A stretch of 64,000 nucleotides of DNA from Amycolatopsis sp. CA-128772 (GCF_002904295.1 NZ_PPHG01000018.1:124001-188000), one strand, 5' to 3'. Positions 44,812-53,991 are shown, numbered from the stretch's first letter. The notes: generated by a model from the letters alone, not told the origin. Numbers and translations are program-made.

Positions 44812-45422
44812 GCCCCCGGCGGCTGGTGCTCTGGCGTCACGGCGAGACGGACTACAACGCCGCCGGGCGGATGCAGGGTCACCTGGACTCCGCGCTGACG
44901 CCTCGCGGCTGGAACCAGGCCCGGTTCGCGGTGCCCGCACTGGCCCGCTTCTCCCCGGACCTCGTCATCGCCTCCGACCTGCGCCGGGCCACCGACACCG
45001 CCACCGTGCTCACCGACGCCATCGGCGTCCCGCTCCGGATCGACAAGCGGCTTCGCGAGACGCACCTGGGCGAATGGCAGGGCCTCACCGGCGAAGAGGT
45101 CGACAAGGCCTACCCCGGTGAGCGCGACCGCTGGCGCACCGACGCGACCTGGGCCCCGCCGGGCGGCGAAAACCGCGTCGACGTCGCCGACCGCGCGAGC
45201 GAAGTCGTCACCGACCTGCAGCAGGCCAACTCCGACGCGGGGGAGACCGTGCTGCTGGCCGCGCACGGCGGGCTGATCATCGCGCTCACCGCGCGGCTGC
45301 TGAACCTCCCGGTCGCGATCTGGCCGTCGCTCGGCGGCATCTCGAACTGCCACTGGGTCGAGCTGGGCCGTCGCGACGGGAAGTGGCGGCTGCACGCCTA
45401 CAACGCGGGGATGCACGGCTAG
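44808..45422 (+). CDS. gpgP: Histidine phosphatase, glucosyl-3-phosphoglycerate phosphatase-like
   Basis: This 204-residue member of the phosphoglycerate-mutase-like superfamily has LWRHGETDYN (phosphohistidine motif), the acid in RETHLGEWQG and the second His in LAAHGG. In mycobacteria the gene in this exact position is gpgP, which dephosphorylates glucosyl-3-phosphoglycerate in methylglucose lipopolysaccharide synthesis. Assignment rests on position and the neighbouring octT-like gene as well as motifs. Its GTG overlaps rsfS. Confidence 0.82.
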   Translation: MSPRRLVLWRHGETDYNAAGRMQGHLDSALTPRGWNQARFAVPALARFSPDLVIASDLRRATDTATVLTDAIGVPLRIDKRLRETHLGEWQGLTGEEVDKAYPGERDRWRTDATWAPPGGENRVDVADRASEVVTDLQQANSDAGETVLLAAHGGLIIALTARLLNLPVAIWPSLGGISNCHWVELGRRDGKWRLHAYNAGMHG

Positions 45423-45425
45423 CCG

Positions 45426-46154
45426 ATGGGGCCGCGCCTGCTGGTGTTCGGCGATTCGCTGAGCTTTCACGGTCCCGAAGGGCCCTGCGCCGCGGACGAG
45501 CCGCGGCTGTGGCCGAACGTGGCCGCTGCCGCGTTGGGTGGTTCCGCCGACCTGGTCGCCGGGATCGGCTGGAATGCCCGGGACGCCTGGTGGTCGCTGA
45601 CCGGCGATCCGCGCGTCTGGGCCGACCTGCACCACGTGGACGCCGTCGTGTTCGCCATCGGCAGCATGGACACGCTGCCCTCGCCGTTGCCGACCTACCT
45701 GCGCACCGGGCTGCGGTACCTGCGGCCCGATCCGGTGCGGCGCGTCGTCCGCAAGGCCTATCTCGCGGCGCAACCGCGGCTGTCGGTCGCTTTTCGCGGC
45801 CGTCCCGCGGTGTTGCCGGCCAAGCTGACCGTGCAGTACCTCGACACCGCCGTGGGGGCGCTGCGCGTCCTGCGGCCCGGCCTGCCGATCTTCGGCATGC
45901 TGCCGTCGGTGCACCGCGCGGCGGCCTACGGCGGCGTGCACACGGCACGGCCGGCCGCGGCGGCGGCGATGAGGGCTTGGAGCGAGCGGGCGACGGTTCC
46001 TTTGCTGGACCTCGAAGCCGTTGTGGGGGAGCACGTGCTCAGCGGCGCGGGCAACCCGGACGGCATGCACTGGGGCTGGCCGGGGCACGCCGCGGTGGGC
46101 GAGGCGATGTCCGTGTTGATGGCGCCGGTGCTGGCCTCCCGGCACGTAGGCTGA
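45426..46154 (+). CDS. octT: SGNH-type esterase, OctT-like diglucosylglycerate octanoyltransferase
   Basis: This 242-residue SGNH/GDSL-fold protein has the catalytic block LLVFGDSLSFHGP at the N-terminus, a G-W-N and GSMD region, and the C-terminal Asp/His pair in NPDGMHWGWPGHA. In Mycobacterium the gene between gpgP and degV is octT, which octanoylates diglucosylglycerate for methylglucose lipopolysaccharide. The same neighbourhood here supports this role, though other actinobacteria have not been tested. It begins 4 bp after the phosphatase stop. Confidence 0.72.
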   Translation: MGPRLLVFGDSLSFHGPEGPCAADEPRLWPNVAAAALGGSADLVAGIGWNARDAWWSLTGDPRVWADLHHVDAVVFAIGSMDTLPSPLPTYLRTGLRYLRPDPVRRVVRKAYLAAQPRLSVAFRGRPAVLPAKLTVQYLDTAVGALRVLRPGLPIFGMLPSVHRAAAYGGVHTARPAAAAAMRAWSERATVPLLDLEAVVGEHVLSGAGNPDGMHWGWPGHAAVGEAMSVLMAPVLASRHVG

Positions 46155-46158
46155 CGGC

Positions 46159-47064
46159 GTGTCGGTCGCCGTAGTCACGGATTCCACCGCCCACCTGCCG
46201 GAGGGTTTCGCCGAACGGCACGCGGTCCGGGTGGTGCCGCTGCACGTCCTGGTCGACGGCGTGGTTTCGCTCGACGGCGTCGAGACCGGGCCGGCGGCGG
46301 TCGCTGAGGCGATGAAGCAGCGGAAGATCGTCACGACCTCGCGGCCGACCCCCACCGAATTCGCGGAGGAGTACCGGGCGGCGTTCGCCGACGGCGCGGA
46401 GGCGATCGTGTCGGTGCACCTGTCGCGCGAACTGTCGGGCACCTGGGAAGCGGCGGTGCTGGCGGCGCAGGAAGTCGGGCCCGACCGGGTTCGCGTCGTC
46501 GATTCCCGGACCACCGCGATGGGCCTGGGGTTCGCCGCGCTGCACGCCGCTTCCGCCGCCTCCGCAGGGGCCGCGGCGGCCGAAGTCGAGGCCGCGGCGG
46601 TGACCGCCGCCGGCTGCTCGTCGACGTTGTTCGTCGTGGAAACCCTCGACCACCTGCGCCGTGGCGGCCGGATCGGCCCGGCGGCGGCGCTGCTCGGCAC
46701 GGCGCTGGCGGTGAAGCCGGTGCTGCACATGTCCGACGGGCGGATCCTGCCGCTGGAGAAGGTCCGCACCATGAACCGGGCGATCGCGCGGCTGGTCGAG
46801 CTGGCCGCCGCGGCCGCGAAGGACGACGACGTCGAGCTCGCCGTCCACCACCTCGCGTCGCCCGAACGGGCGGTCGAGCTGGCGAACCGGCTTGAAGAGG
46901 CCGTGCCGCGCTCGGCGGGCTGCGTGGTCTCCGAGCTGGGCGCGGTGATCGGGGCCCACACCGGGCCGGGGGTGCTGGGCGTGGTCGTCCAGCGGACGGT
47001 CGCACCCGGCCGCCGGCGCGCCGAACCCTCCAGCATGCCACCCGGGTACGACGAAAACGGCTGA
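46159..47064 (+). CDS. DegV-family fatty-acid-binding protein
   Basis: This 301-residue protein has AVVTDSTAHLPEGFAE at the N-terminus, TTSRPTPTEF, and LFVVETLDHLRRGGRIGPAAALLGTALAVKP. DegV/FakB proteins bind a single fatty acid; some hand it to a kinase for phospholipid synthesis. No fakA is in the window. GTG 46159 follows the octT-like stop by 4 bp, so the two are probably co-transcribed. Confidence 0.93.
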   Translation: MSVAVVTDSTAHLPEGFAERHAVRVVPLHVLVDGVVSLDGVETGPAAVAEAMKQRKIVTTSRPTPTEFAEEYRAAFADGAEAIVSVHLSRELSGTWEAAVLAAQEVGPDRVRVVDSRTTAMGLGFAALHAASAASAGAAAAEVEAAAVTAAGCSSTLFVVETLDHLRRGGRIGPAAALLGTALAVKPVLHMSDGRILPLEKVRTMNRAIARLVELAAAAAKDDDVELAVHHLASPERAVELANRLEEAVPRSAGCVVSELGAVIGAHTGPGVLGVVVQRTVAPGRRRAEPSSMPPGYDENG

Positions 47065-47166
47065 TCCCGGGCTTCGCGCCGGCCATCCACCCACAACACC
47101 CCGGTTGTCCACAGGACGCGGCGGCACCCCTGTCGGACCCTCCCCGCGGGCCCTAACGTCGATCGT

Positions 47167-47883
47167 GTGTTCGAGCAGACCGCCCGGGATCCGGGCCCTC
47201 CCGTCAACGACCGGCTCTCCTGGCTGGCCGACCAGCTCTCGCCCGATGCGAGCACGGTCGGACCGGGCGGCCGGCTGATCCGACGCTGGCTGCCGGGCGG
47301 ACCGCCCGGAGCCGGCCGCCGCCGGTGGGCGCTGGCCGGCGTCCTCGCCGCGGTCGTGGTGATCGTCCTCGGCTCGGTCGCCCTGGCCGCGGACAGCCCG
47401 GCGCCCGAGCCGCCACCCGCGCTGCCGAGCGCGAAACCGGCGGCCGAGGCGCGCGCCGCGCCGCCGCCCGGTCTCGTGGTCAGCGTGATCGGCCGCGTCC
47501 GCTCGCCGGGGCTGATCACGGTGTCCCAGGGCGCCCGGGTGGCCGACGTGTTGCGCGCGGCCGGCGGCGCGGAGCCGGGCGTGGACCTCGGTCCGTTGAA
47601 CCTGGCCCGCAAGGTGGCCGACGGCGAGCAGCTGGCGGTCGGGGTCCCGGCGCCCGCGGCAGTGCCCGGCTCGGCGCCGACGGGCAGCGGGAAGGTCGAC
47701 CTGAACACGGCCACGCCGGACCAGCTGGACACACTGCCCGGCGTCGGCGAGGTGATGGCCAAGCGGATCGTCCAGTGGCGCACCGACCACGGCGGCTTCG
47801 CCAAGGTCGAGCAGCTGCGCGACGTCGACGGCATCGGGGAAAGCAAGTTCGCCCGCCTGCGAGAGCAGGTGACGGTCGGATGA
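47167..47883 (+). CDS. comEA: ComEA competence DNA-binding protein
   Basis: The 238-residue protein has one membrane segment (about 58-77, ALAGVLAAVVVIVLGSVALA), an SLBB domain (VSVIGRVRSPGLITVSQGARV) and a double helix-hairpin-helix domain (KVDLNTATPDQLDTLPGVGE). ComEA binds incoming double-stranded DNA on the outside of the membrane. The TGA overlaps the comEC ATG (ATGA), so they are co-translated. Confidence 0.94.
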   Translation: MFEQTARDPGPPVNDRLSWLADQLSPDASTVGPGGRLIRRWLPGGPPGAGRRRWALAGVLAAVVVIVLGSVALAADSPAPEPPPALPSAKPAAEARAAPPPGLVVSVIGRVRSPGLITVSQGARVADVLRAAGGAEPGVDLGPLNLARKVADGEQLAVGVPAPAAVPGSAPTGSGKVDLNTATPDQLDTLPGVGEVMAKRIVQWRTDHGGFAKVEQLRDVDGIGESKFARLREQVTVG

Positions 47884-50261
47884 GCGCCCTTCCCGTGGTC
47901 GACACCCGGCAGGACATGCGGCTGGTCCCGGCCGCGCTGGCGTGCTGGCTCGCGGCCCTGGCCGGCCTGCTGCTCGGCTGGTGGGCGGCCGTCGCGGCCG
48001 GCCTGGCGTCGGCGGTCGTCGCCGGGCTGGTGCTCTGGCGGGCCCGCGAACGTCCGCGGGTGCGCGAGGCGGCGGCGGTCCTGCTGGCGCTGGGCCTGCT
48101 CGCCGCCGGCCCGGTTGCCTGGCGCATCCGTGACGCGCAGGAGGACGGACTCCGGGCCGTGGCAGCGGAAGGGCCGCCCGCAGCGTTGCGAGTCGTCGTC
48201 GCCGAACGTCCGAAGCCCGTGCGCAGTGCGGGGTACGCCGACCGGCAGGCCGGCGCGCGGTCGGTCGTACTCGCGGCCGACGTGCTCACGGCGTCGGTCG
48301 ACGGGCGGCCGGTCCCGTCGTCCGGGCGCGTCCTGCTGCTGGCGCCGGTCGCGCAGTGGGCGTCGCTGCTGCCGGGCCAAGAGGTGAGCGTGACCGGCCC
48401 GCTGATGCCGCCGCGCGGCTCGGACCTGACCGTGGCGGTCCTGTCCGTGCGCGGACCGCCGGGCGAGCCCGGCCCGGCGCCGTGGTGGCAGCGGGCGGCG
48501 GCCGGGCTGCGCACCGGTCTGCACGACCTGTGCCAGGTCCTGCCCGACGAGCCGGCGGGCCTGCTGCCGGGACTGGTGCTGGGCGACACGAGTGCGCTGT
48601 CGCCGCGCGTCGAGCAGGAGTTCGTCACGGCGGGCCTCGCGCACCTCACCGCGGTCAGCGGCGGGAACCTGGCGGTCGTCTGCGGGGCGGTGCTGCTCCT
48701 GCTGCGCCTGCTCCGGCTCGGGCCGCGGTTGTCGGCGACGGCGGCCGGGACGTGCCTGGCCGGGTTCCTCGTCCTGGTCGGCCCGGAGCCGAGCGTGCTG
48801 CGCGCCGGTGTCATGGCGGCCGTGGCGTTGCTGGCGCTGGCCTTGGGACGGCGGGGTTCGGCGCTGCCCGCGTTGGCGTTCGCGGTGTGCGTGCTGGTGG
48901 TGGCGGATCCGGCGATGGCCACGGACTTCGGGTTCGCCCTGTCGGTCTGCGCGACCGCCGGGCTCGTCCTGCTCGCGCCCCGCTGGGCCGGCGCGCTGGT
49001 CCGCCGCGGCGTCCCGCCGGGCTTCGCGGAAGGGCTGGCGATCCCGCTGGCGGCCTTCCTCGTGACGGCGCCGGTCCTCGCGGGCATGGCGGGCTCCGTG
49101 AGCCTGGTTTCGGTGCTGACCAACATCCTGGCCGCGCCGGTGGTGGCTCCGGCGACGGTGCTCGGCGTGCTGGCGACGCTGACCGGCCCGTGGTGGCCGG
49201 GCGCCGGGAAGATCCTGGTGCACTTGGCCGATCCCGAGGCCCGCTGGCTGATCACGGTGGCCCGCCACGGCGCACGAGCCCCGGGCGCGGTCGTCACCTG
49301 GCCCGGCGGCTGGACGGGCGGGCTCCTCGCTGCCGCCGTCCTCGGCGGACTGGTCCTCGCGGCCCGCCACCGGCGCGTGCGGCTGCTGATGGCGGTGCTC
49401 GTCGTCGGGGTGCTGCTGGTGTTCGTGCCGGTGAAGGTCCTGGCACCGGGCTGGCCACCGCAGAACTGGGCGGCGGTCGAGTGCGACGTCGGCCAGGGCG
49501 ATGCGATCGTGCTGGCAACGGCAACACCCGGCCGCGCGATCGTGGTCGACACCGGACCCGAACCGGGACCGGTCGACGAGTGCCTGAACCGCCTCGGCGT
49601 CGACCGGATCCCCCTGCTGGTGCTGAGCCACCTGCACGCGGACCACATCGGCGGCCTCACCTCGGTCTTCGACGGCCGCGCGGTGGGCGCAATCGCGGTC
49701 GGGCCGGGCCGCGCGCCGGAGTGGGCGTGGCGGCAGGTCGCAGCGGAGGCCGCCCGGCAGGCCGTGCCGTTGGTCGAACTGAGCCCCGGGGAGCACCTGG
49801 ATTGGCCAGGGCTGTCCCTGGACGTGCTCGGCCCCCGGTACGTGCCCTCCCGCTCACCCGGCCAGCAGGACGGCACCACGATCAACAACAGCTCGGTGGT
49901 CCTGCGCGCAAAAACCCCAGCGGGCCGGCTCTTGCTGACGGGCGACGTCGAGCTGGCGGCCCAGGCAGACCTCCTGGCCGACATCACCGACTTGAGAGCG
50001 GAGGTCCTGAAAGTCCCCCACCACGGCTCGAGATATTCCTTGCCGTCGTTCCTCGCGGCCGTGGAGCCGCGGGTGGCATTGGTCAGCGTGGGAGCAGGCA
50101 ACACCTACGGCCACCCGAACAAGTCCACATTGGACACATTGACGGCCCTGGGAGCACGGGTCACGAGAACGGATCTCGACGGCGACACGGCAGTGGTGCC
50201 CGACCCAGCGGGCCCGGCAATCGCCCGCCGCGGCGAGCCCCGCGGACCGCCCCGCCCCTGA
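47880..50261 (+). CDS. comEC: ComEC/Rec2 DNA uptake channel
   Basis: This 793-residue membrane protein has an N-terminal DUF4131/OB region, the competence core of many membrane segments (LTAVSGGNLAVVCGAV; GPEPSVLRAGVMAAVALLAL) and a C-terminal metallo-beta-lactamase-like domain (LVLSHLHADHIGGLTS, VLKVPHHGSRYS). It forms the cytoplasmic membrane channel for single-stranded DNA; the lactamase-like part may act as the nuclease. Its last ten codons (RRGEPRGPPRP) are the first copy of the repeat array that follows, so the C-terminus appears to have been shaped by that repeat. Confidence 0.94.
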   Translation: MSALPVVDTRQDMRLVPAALACWLAALAGLLLGWWAAVAAGLASAVVAGLVLWRARERPRVREAAAVLLALGLLAAGPVAWRIRDAQEDGLRAVAAEGPPAALRVVVAERPKPVRSAGYADRQAGARSVVLAADVLTASVDGRPVPSSGRVLLLAPVAQWASLLPGQEVSVTGPLMPPRGSDLTVAVLSVRGPPGEPGPAPWWQRAAAGLRTGLHDLCQVLPDEPAGLLPGLVLGDTSALSPRVEQEFVTAGLAHLTAVSGGNLAVVCGAVLLLLRLLRLGPRLSATAAGTCLAGFLVLVGPEPSVLRAGVMAAVALLALALGRRGSALPALAFAVCVLVVADPAMATDFGFALSVCATAGLVLLAPRWAGALVRRGVPPGFAEGLAIPLAAFLVTAPVLAGMAGSVSLVSVLTNILAAPVVAPATVLGVLATLTGPWWPGAGKILVHLADPEARWLITVARHGARAPGAVVTWPGGWTGGLLAAAVLGGLVLAARHRRVRLLMAVLVVGVLLVFVPVKVLAPGWPPQNWAAVECDVGQGDAIVLATATPGRAIVVDTGPEPGPVDECLNRLGVDRIPLLVLSHLHADHIGGLTSVFDGRAVGAIAVGPGRAPEWAWRQVAAEAARQAVPLVELSPGEHLDWPGLSLDVLGPRYVPSRSPGQQDGTTINNSSVVLRAKTPAGRLLLTGDVELAAQADLLADITDLRAEVLKVPHHGSRYSLPSFLAAVEPRVALVSVGAGNTYGHPNKSTLDTLTALGARVTRTDLDGDTAVVPDPAGPAIARRGEPRGPPRP

Positions 50262-50940
50262 GCCGACACTGCTGCGCGCTGGTTCGCTCATCCGCCGGCA
50301 GGGCTGACTCACGTCGGCGAGCTCCGCGGACCGCCCCGGAGCACGGGCTCGGCCGCATCCGCCGAGTCCGTCGGCGGTGAGCTGCCGTGGTGAGCCGCGC
50401 GGCCGCCCCGCCTCTGAGCGCCGAGCTCGGCCGCACCCGCCGAGCCCGTTGGCGGTGAGCTGCCGCGGTGAGCCCCGTGGGCCGCCCTGCCTCTGAGCGG
50501 ACACCTGCTGCGCGCTGGTTCGCTCATTCGCCGGCAGGGCTGACTCATGTCGGCGAGCCCACCGGACCGCCCCCTGAGCGCGGGCTCGGCCGCACCGGCC
50601 GAGCCCGGCGGCGGTGAGCTGCCGCGGCGGCGAGCCCCGTGGCACACCGCGCCCCGAACTGAGGCTCGCGGAGCCGCTGAGCCTTTCGGTGGCGAGTTGC
50701 CCGGGCGCGAGCCCGGCTTGCATCGGGCCAGTGCGTCGGCCGATCGCCCCCAGTCCAGCGCCCCTGAGCCGGCGCAGGTTTCCTGCTGGGCGAACCTGCC
50801 CCGGGCCGGCCAGCGGCACAAGCGAATCACTCACCGGCCGGGCTCACGCATCGGGCGGCTCACCTCACCGGACCCGCCACCTTGGCGCCCAACCGCCGAC
50901 CACACCGGGGCGAGCAACGCATGCCCGCCCCGGTGCGGCA
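50232..50940. repeat. Array of about 78-bp repeat units between comEC and thrC
   Basis: No gene is credible in this 680-bp stretch between convergent comEC and thrC. It holds units of 75-85 bp. A type-A body starts at 50265 and 50500 (about 73 bp, more than 90 percent alike). A type-B body starts at 50347, 50425 and 50584. Each body ends with a common tail close to GGCGAGCCCCGCGGACCGCC, seen near 50232, 50316, 50390, 50468, 50553 and 50628. The first tail lies inside the end of comEC. Order is A-B-B-A-B. It is not a CRISPR array, because the bodies recur and the tail is degenerate. After about 50700 the similarity fades. Confidence 0.8.
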
Positions 50941-50942
50941 GC

Positions 50943-52208
50943 TCAGTAGCCGAGCGCCTTGTTCACCGCGGCGGCCGACGGCGGCAGAGTCGCCTTCGGG
51001 CCGACGTGGTTCTCGATCGCGTCCAGGGTCTTGAGGCCGTCGCCGGTGATGAGGAGGACCGTCTCCGCGTCCGGGTCCAGCTTGCCCGTCTCGACCAGCT
51101 TCTTCGCCGTGGCGACCGTGACGCCACCCGCCGTCTCGGTGAAGATGCCCTCCGTGCGGGCCAGCAGGCGGATGCCCTCGACGACCTCTTCGTCGGAGAC
51201 GTCCTCGATCGCGCCGCCGGTGCGGTTGACGATGTCCAGCACGTACGGGCCGTCGGCCGGGTTGCCGATCGCCAGCGAACGGGCGATCGTGTCCGGCTTC
51301 ACCGGCTGGACCACGTCGTGGCCCTCGCGGAAGGCCGCCGACACCGGGGAGCAGCCCGTGGCCTGCGCGCCGAACACCTTGTACGGGCTGGCTTCCACCA
51401 GGCCGAGCTGGCCCAGCTCGCGGAAACCCTTGTCCACCTTGGTCAGCTGCGAACCGGAGGCGATCGGGACGACGATCTGCGGCGGGATGCGCCAGCCGAG
51501 CTGCTCGGCGACCTCGAAGGCCAGCGTCTTCGAACCCTCCGAGTAGTACGGCCGGACGTTCACGTTGACGAACGCCCACTTCGGGTGCTCGCCCGCCAGC
51601 TCGGTGGCGAGGCGGTTGACGTCGTCGTAGTTGCCGTCGATGGCGAGGAGGTCGCCGTCGTACACCGCGGTGGTGAGGATCTTGGCGCGCTCGAGGGTCT
51701 TGGGGATCAGCACGACCGACCGCCAGCCCGCGCGGGCCGCGGCGGCGGCCGTCGCGTTGGCCAGGTTGCCGGTCGACGGACACGCGAGCACCTCGAACCC
51801 GAACTCGCGGGCCGCGGCCAGGGCGACGGCGACGACGCGGTCCTTGAACGAGTGCGTCGGGTTTCCGGTGTCGTCCTTGACCCACACGCGCTTGAGGCCG
51901 AGTTCCTTGGCGAGGCGGTCGGCGCGGACCAGCCGCGTCGCGCCCGGCTCGGTGTTCGGGATCTCTTCGACGTTGGACGGAACCGGGAGGAGCTTCTTGT
52001 AACGCCAGATGTTCTTCGGGCCCGCCTCGATGTCCTCGCGGCGGACGCGGCCGAAGTCGTAGGCGACCTCGAGCGGTGAGAAGTCTTCGGCGGAAACGAA
52101 CTCCGGGGCGAGCGGCTGCCGGTGGCCCTCTTCCTTCGACACCAGTTCGACGGCGGGACCGAGATCCGGGGTCTTCGTGGTGGAGGTCGTGCCGAGGGTT
52201 GCGGTCAT
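50943..52208 (-). CDS. thrC: Threonine synthase
   Basis: This 421-residue PLP enzyme converts O-phosphohomoserine to threonine. The PLP lysine is Lys122 in NPTHSFKDRVV; the phosphate-binding STGNLAN and the Ser-rich VVPIASGSQLTK follow. It is about 60 residues longer than mycobacterial ThrC because of an N-terminal extension (1-65), as in plant- and archaeal-type synthases. The start is ATG 52208. A SAM-I riboswitch directly precedes it. It is not next to hom or thrB, so it is separated from the usual threonine operon. Confidence 0.94.
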   Translation of the reverse strand: MTATLGTTSTTKTPDLGPAVELVSKEEGHRQPLAPEFVSAEDFSPLEVAYDFGRVRREDIEAGPKNIWRYKKLLPVPSNVEEIPNTEPGATRLVRADRLAKELGLKRVWVKDDTGNPTHSFKDRVVAVALAAAREFGFEVLACPSTGNLANATAAAAARAGWRSVVLIPKTLERAKILTTAVYDGDLLAIDGNYDDVNRLATELAGEHPKWAFVNVNVRPYYSEGSKTLAFEVAEQLGWRIPPQIVVPIASGSQLTKVDKGFRELGQLGLVEASPYKVFGAQATGCSPVSAAFREGHDVVQPVKPDTIARSLAIGNPADGPYVLDIVNRTGGAIEDVSDEEVVEGIRLLARTEGIFTETAGGVTVATAKKLVETGKLDPDAETVLLITGDGLKTLDAIENHVGPKATLPPSAAAVNKALGY

Positions 52209-52223
52209 CGCGAGGTTCCTTTC

Positions 52224-52355
52224 CTCATCTGCCCCGCCGGGAAGCGGGCCGGAATTGGCACCGTGGTCGTCAGCTACCCCGCGATCGCGGGATGACAGGC
52301 TGTACGCCGGTTGCCGGGGCTTCGTCGGGCCGTTCCCTCTGCCCCTCTGGATGAG
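52224..52355 (-). ncRNA. SAM-I (S-box) riboswitch upstream of thrC
   Basis: Read on the - strand, the RNA opens with CTCATCCAGAG, passes GGCAGAGGGAACGGCCC and GACGAAGCCCCGGCAACC, and closes with GATGAG, which pairs with the opening CTCATC to form P1. The core GAAGCCCCGGCAACC and the P3/P4 stems are diagnostic for the S-box class, which switches expression off when S-adenosylmethionine is abundant. It ends 15 nt before the thrC start, where GGAAAGGAAC is the ribosome-binding site, so control by hiding that site is likely. Confidence 0.92.
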
Positions 52356-52504
52356 CGGTATTCGATTGTCGGAGCGCGCACACCGGATCTTCCGGGGCGG
52401 GCTGCCTCGGCTACACCGTACGACATCGCGCGCCGGCCGTGCCACGGTGGCCGGTCGACATCACCGGAGCGGGGGCACGACAGCGCAAGTGAGAAGATTC
52501 CGGG

Positions 52505-53485
52505 GTGACCGCGCAAGCCACCGCCCCGGCCCCGTTGCACCTGGTGCTGGGCGAGGAAGAACTGCTGATCGAGCGGGCCGTCCGCGAGACGCTCGAGGCC
52601 GCCCGCGCGACGGACGCGACGGCGGAGCTGAGCCGGGTCCGGGTGTCCGATCTCACAGCCCCTGAGCTCGCCGAACTGGTCAGCCCCTCGCTGTTCAGCG
52701 AGGGGCGGGTGATCGTCCTGGAGTCGGCGCAGGACATCTCGCAGGAGCTGGCCGACGCCGTGGCGGCGTACCTGAAGGACCCGGCGGACGGGGTCGTGCT
52801 CGTCGTCGTGCACACCGGCGGCGGGCGCAGCAAGGCGGGCAAGTCGCTCCCGGCCACGCTGAAGAAGGCCGGCGCCGAGATCACGGAGTGCCCGAAGCTG
52901 ACCAAGCCGGCCGAGCGTGAGCAGTTCGTGCGCCACGAGGTGCGCCGGGTGGGCGGCAAGATCGACCCGGCCGGGGTCGCCGCGCTGATCGACGCCGTCG
53001 GCTCCGACCTGCGGGAACTCTCCTCCGCGGCGACGCAGCTGGTCGCGGACACGGGCGGCACCGTCGACGCCGAGGCCGTGCGGCGCTACCACCGCGGCCG
53101 CGCCGACGTGACGGGCTTCGCGGTCGCGGAGAGGGCGGTGAGCGGCGACCGCGCGGCGGCGCTGGAGTCGCTGCGCTGGGCGATGCAGCTGGGGGTCCCG
53201 CACGTGCTGGTCGCCGACGCGCTGGCCGACGCGGTCCGCACGATCGCCCGGGTCGCCGGCGCCGGCCGGGGCAACCCGAACCAGCTGGCGGGCGAGCTGG
53301 GGATGCCGCCGTGGAAGATCCGCAAGGCGCAGGGCCAGGTCCGCGGCTGGAACCCCGACGGCCTGGCCGCGGCGATGCGCGTGGTCGCGCGGCTGAACGC
53401 CGAGGTCAAGGGCGTGGCGGCGGACCCGGGCTACGCACTGGAGCGAGCGGTCCTCGAGGTAGCCGCAGCCAAGGGCGACCGCTGA
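52505..53485 (+). CDS. holA: DNA polymerase III delta subunit
   Basis: The 326-residue clamp-loader subunit opens the beta clamp. The N-terminus (LHLVLGEEELLIERAVRETLEAAR) and the central LTKPAEREQFVRHEVRRVGGKID match HolA, and the C-terminal NQLAGELGMPPWKIRKAQGQ is well conserved. GTG 52505 is used. It keeps the comEC-holA-rpsT order of actinobacteria, although thrC is inserted before it. Confidence 0.93.
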   Translation: MTAQATAPAPLHLVLGEEELLIERAVRETLEAARATDATAELSRVRVSDLTAPELAELVSPSLFSEGRVIVLESAQDISQELADAVAAYLKDPADGVVLVVVHTGGGRSKAGKSLPATLKKAGAEITECPKLTKPAEREQFVRHEVRRVGGKIDPAGVAALIDAVGSDLRELSSAATQLVADTGGTVDAEAVRRYHRGRADVTGFAVAERAVSGDRAAALESLRWAMQLGVPHVLVADALADAVRTIARVAGAGRGNPNQLAGELGMPPWKIRKAQGQVRGWNPDGLAAAMRVVARLNAEVKGVAADPGYALERAVLEVAAAKGDR

Positions 53486-53686
53486 CCGCCGCCGGCCGGT
53501 AGCGGCGGAAGGTGATCAATGATCGCCGCTGGCGAGGGCGGCCGGGACGAATGATCGCGGCTGGCTGACCGCGGCCCGCGCACGCCACTACGAGCTTCGC
53601 CGCTGCGCTCCGCGAGGCGGGCTGCCGGGGAAAGTAGCGCGCCCGGCGGTCCTCGAACTCGCCGGCAAAGCGCTCCCGGGCATGAA
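53486..53686. other. Convergent intergenic region with a 16-bp direct repeat
   Basis: About 200 bp between holA and the rpsT terminator have no gene. AATGATCGCCGCTGGC (53518-53533) recurs at 53550-53565 with one change. An imperfect palindrome-rich GC segment follows. I see no promoter or RNA here. Confidence 0.5.
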
Positions 53687-53714
53687 GAAGGCCCCGGCCG
53701 GAGCCGGGGCCTTC
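53687..53714 (-). terminator. Hairpin terminator after rpsT
   Basis: A 12-bp perfect stem (GAAGGCCCCGGC with its complement) closes a 4-nt loop, 17 bp past the rpsT stop. It can end transcripts from both sides. Confidence 0.82.
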
Positions 53715-53730
53715 CCAGAAATCAACCAGC

Positions 53731-53991
53731 TCAGAGCGCGTTGACGCGCTTCGCCAGCGCCGACTTCTTGTTGGCGGCCTGGTTGGCGTGGATGACGCCC
53801 TTCGAGACGGCCTTGTCCAGCTTCTGGGCGGCGTCGCGCTGCAGCTCGGCGGCCTTGGCCTTGTCGCCGGCCTCGGCGGCTTCGCGGACCTTGCGGATCG
53901 CGGTCTTCACCGAGGACCGGATCGCCTGGTTGCGCTGACGCGCCTTCTCGTTCGTCGTGATGCGCTTGATCTGCGACTTGATGTTGGCCAT
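53731..53991 (-). CDS. rpsT: 30S ribosomal protein S20
   Basis: This 86-residue basic protein, [21 protein letters not shown], ends in the conserved [23 protein letters not shown]20 binds 16S rRNA early in 30S assembly. It is on the opposite strand to holA, as in other actinobacteria, and has a leader of about 80-100 nt. Confidence 0.97.
   Translation of the reverse strand: MANIKSQIKRITTNEKARQRNQAIRSSVKTAIRKVREAAEAGDKAKAAELQRDAAQKLDKAVSKGVIHANQAANKKSALAKRVNAL

Noticed and set aside
44718..49796. A 1692-residue open frame on the - strand
   Set aside because: It lies opposite the phosphatase, octT-like, degV, comEA and comEC genes, all of which have clear motifs. Its composition is that of an antisense shadow.
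49854..50834. A repetitive 326-residue frame on the - strand across the repeat array
   Set aside because: It has repeated peptides, but these follow from the DNA repeat. Unit lengths of 82, 74 and 85 bp break the frame, and it also overlaps comEC.
50232..50940. CRISPR array
   Set aside because: Units are about 78 bp, the candidate repeat is degenerate, the spacers recur (A-B-B-A-B), and no cas gene is nearby.
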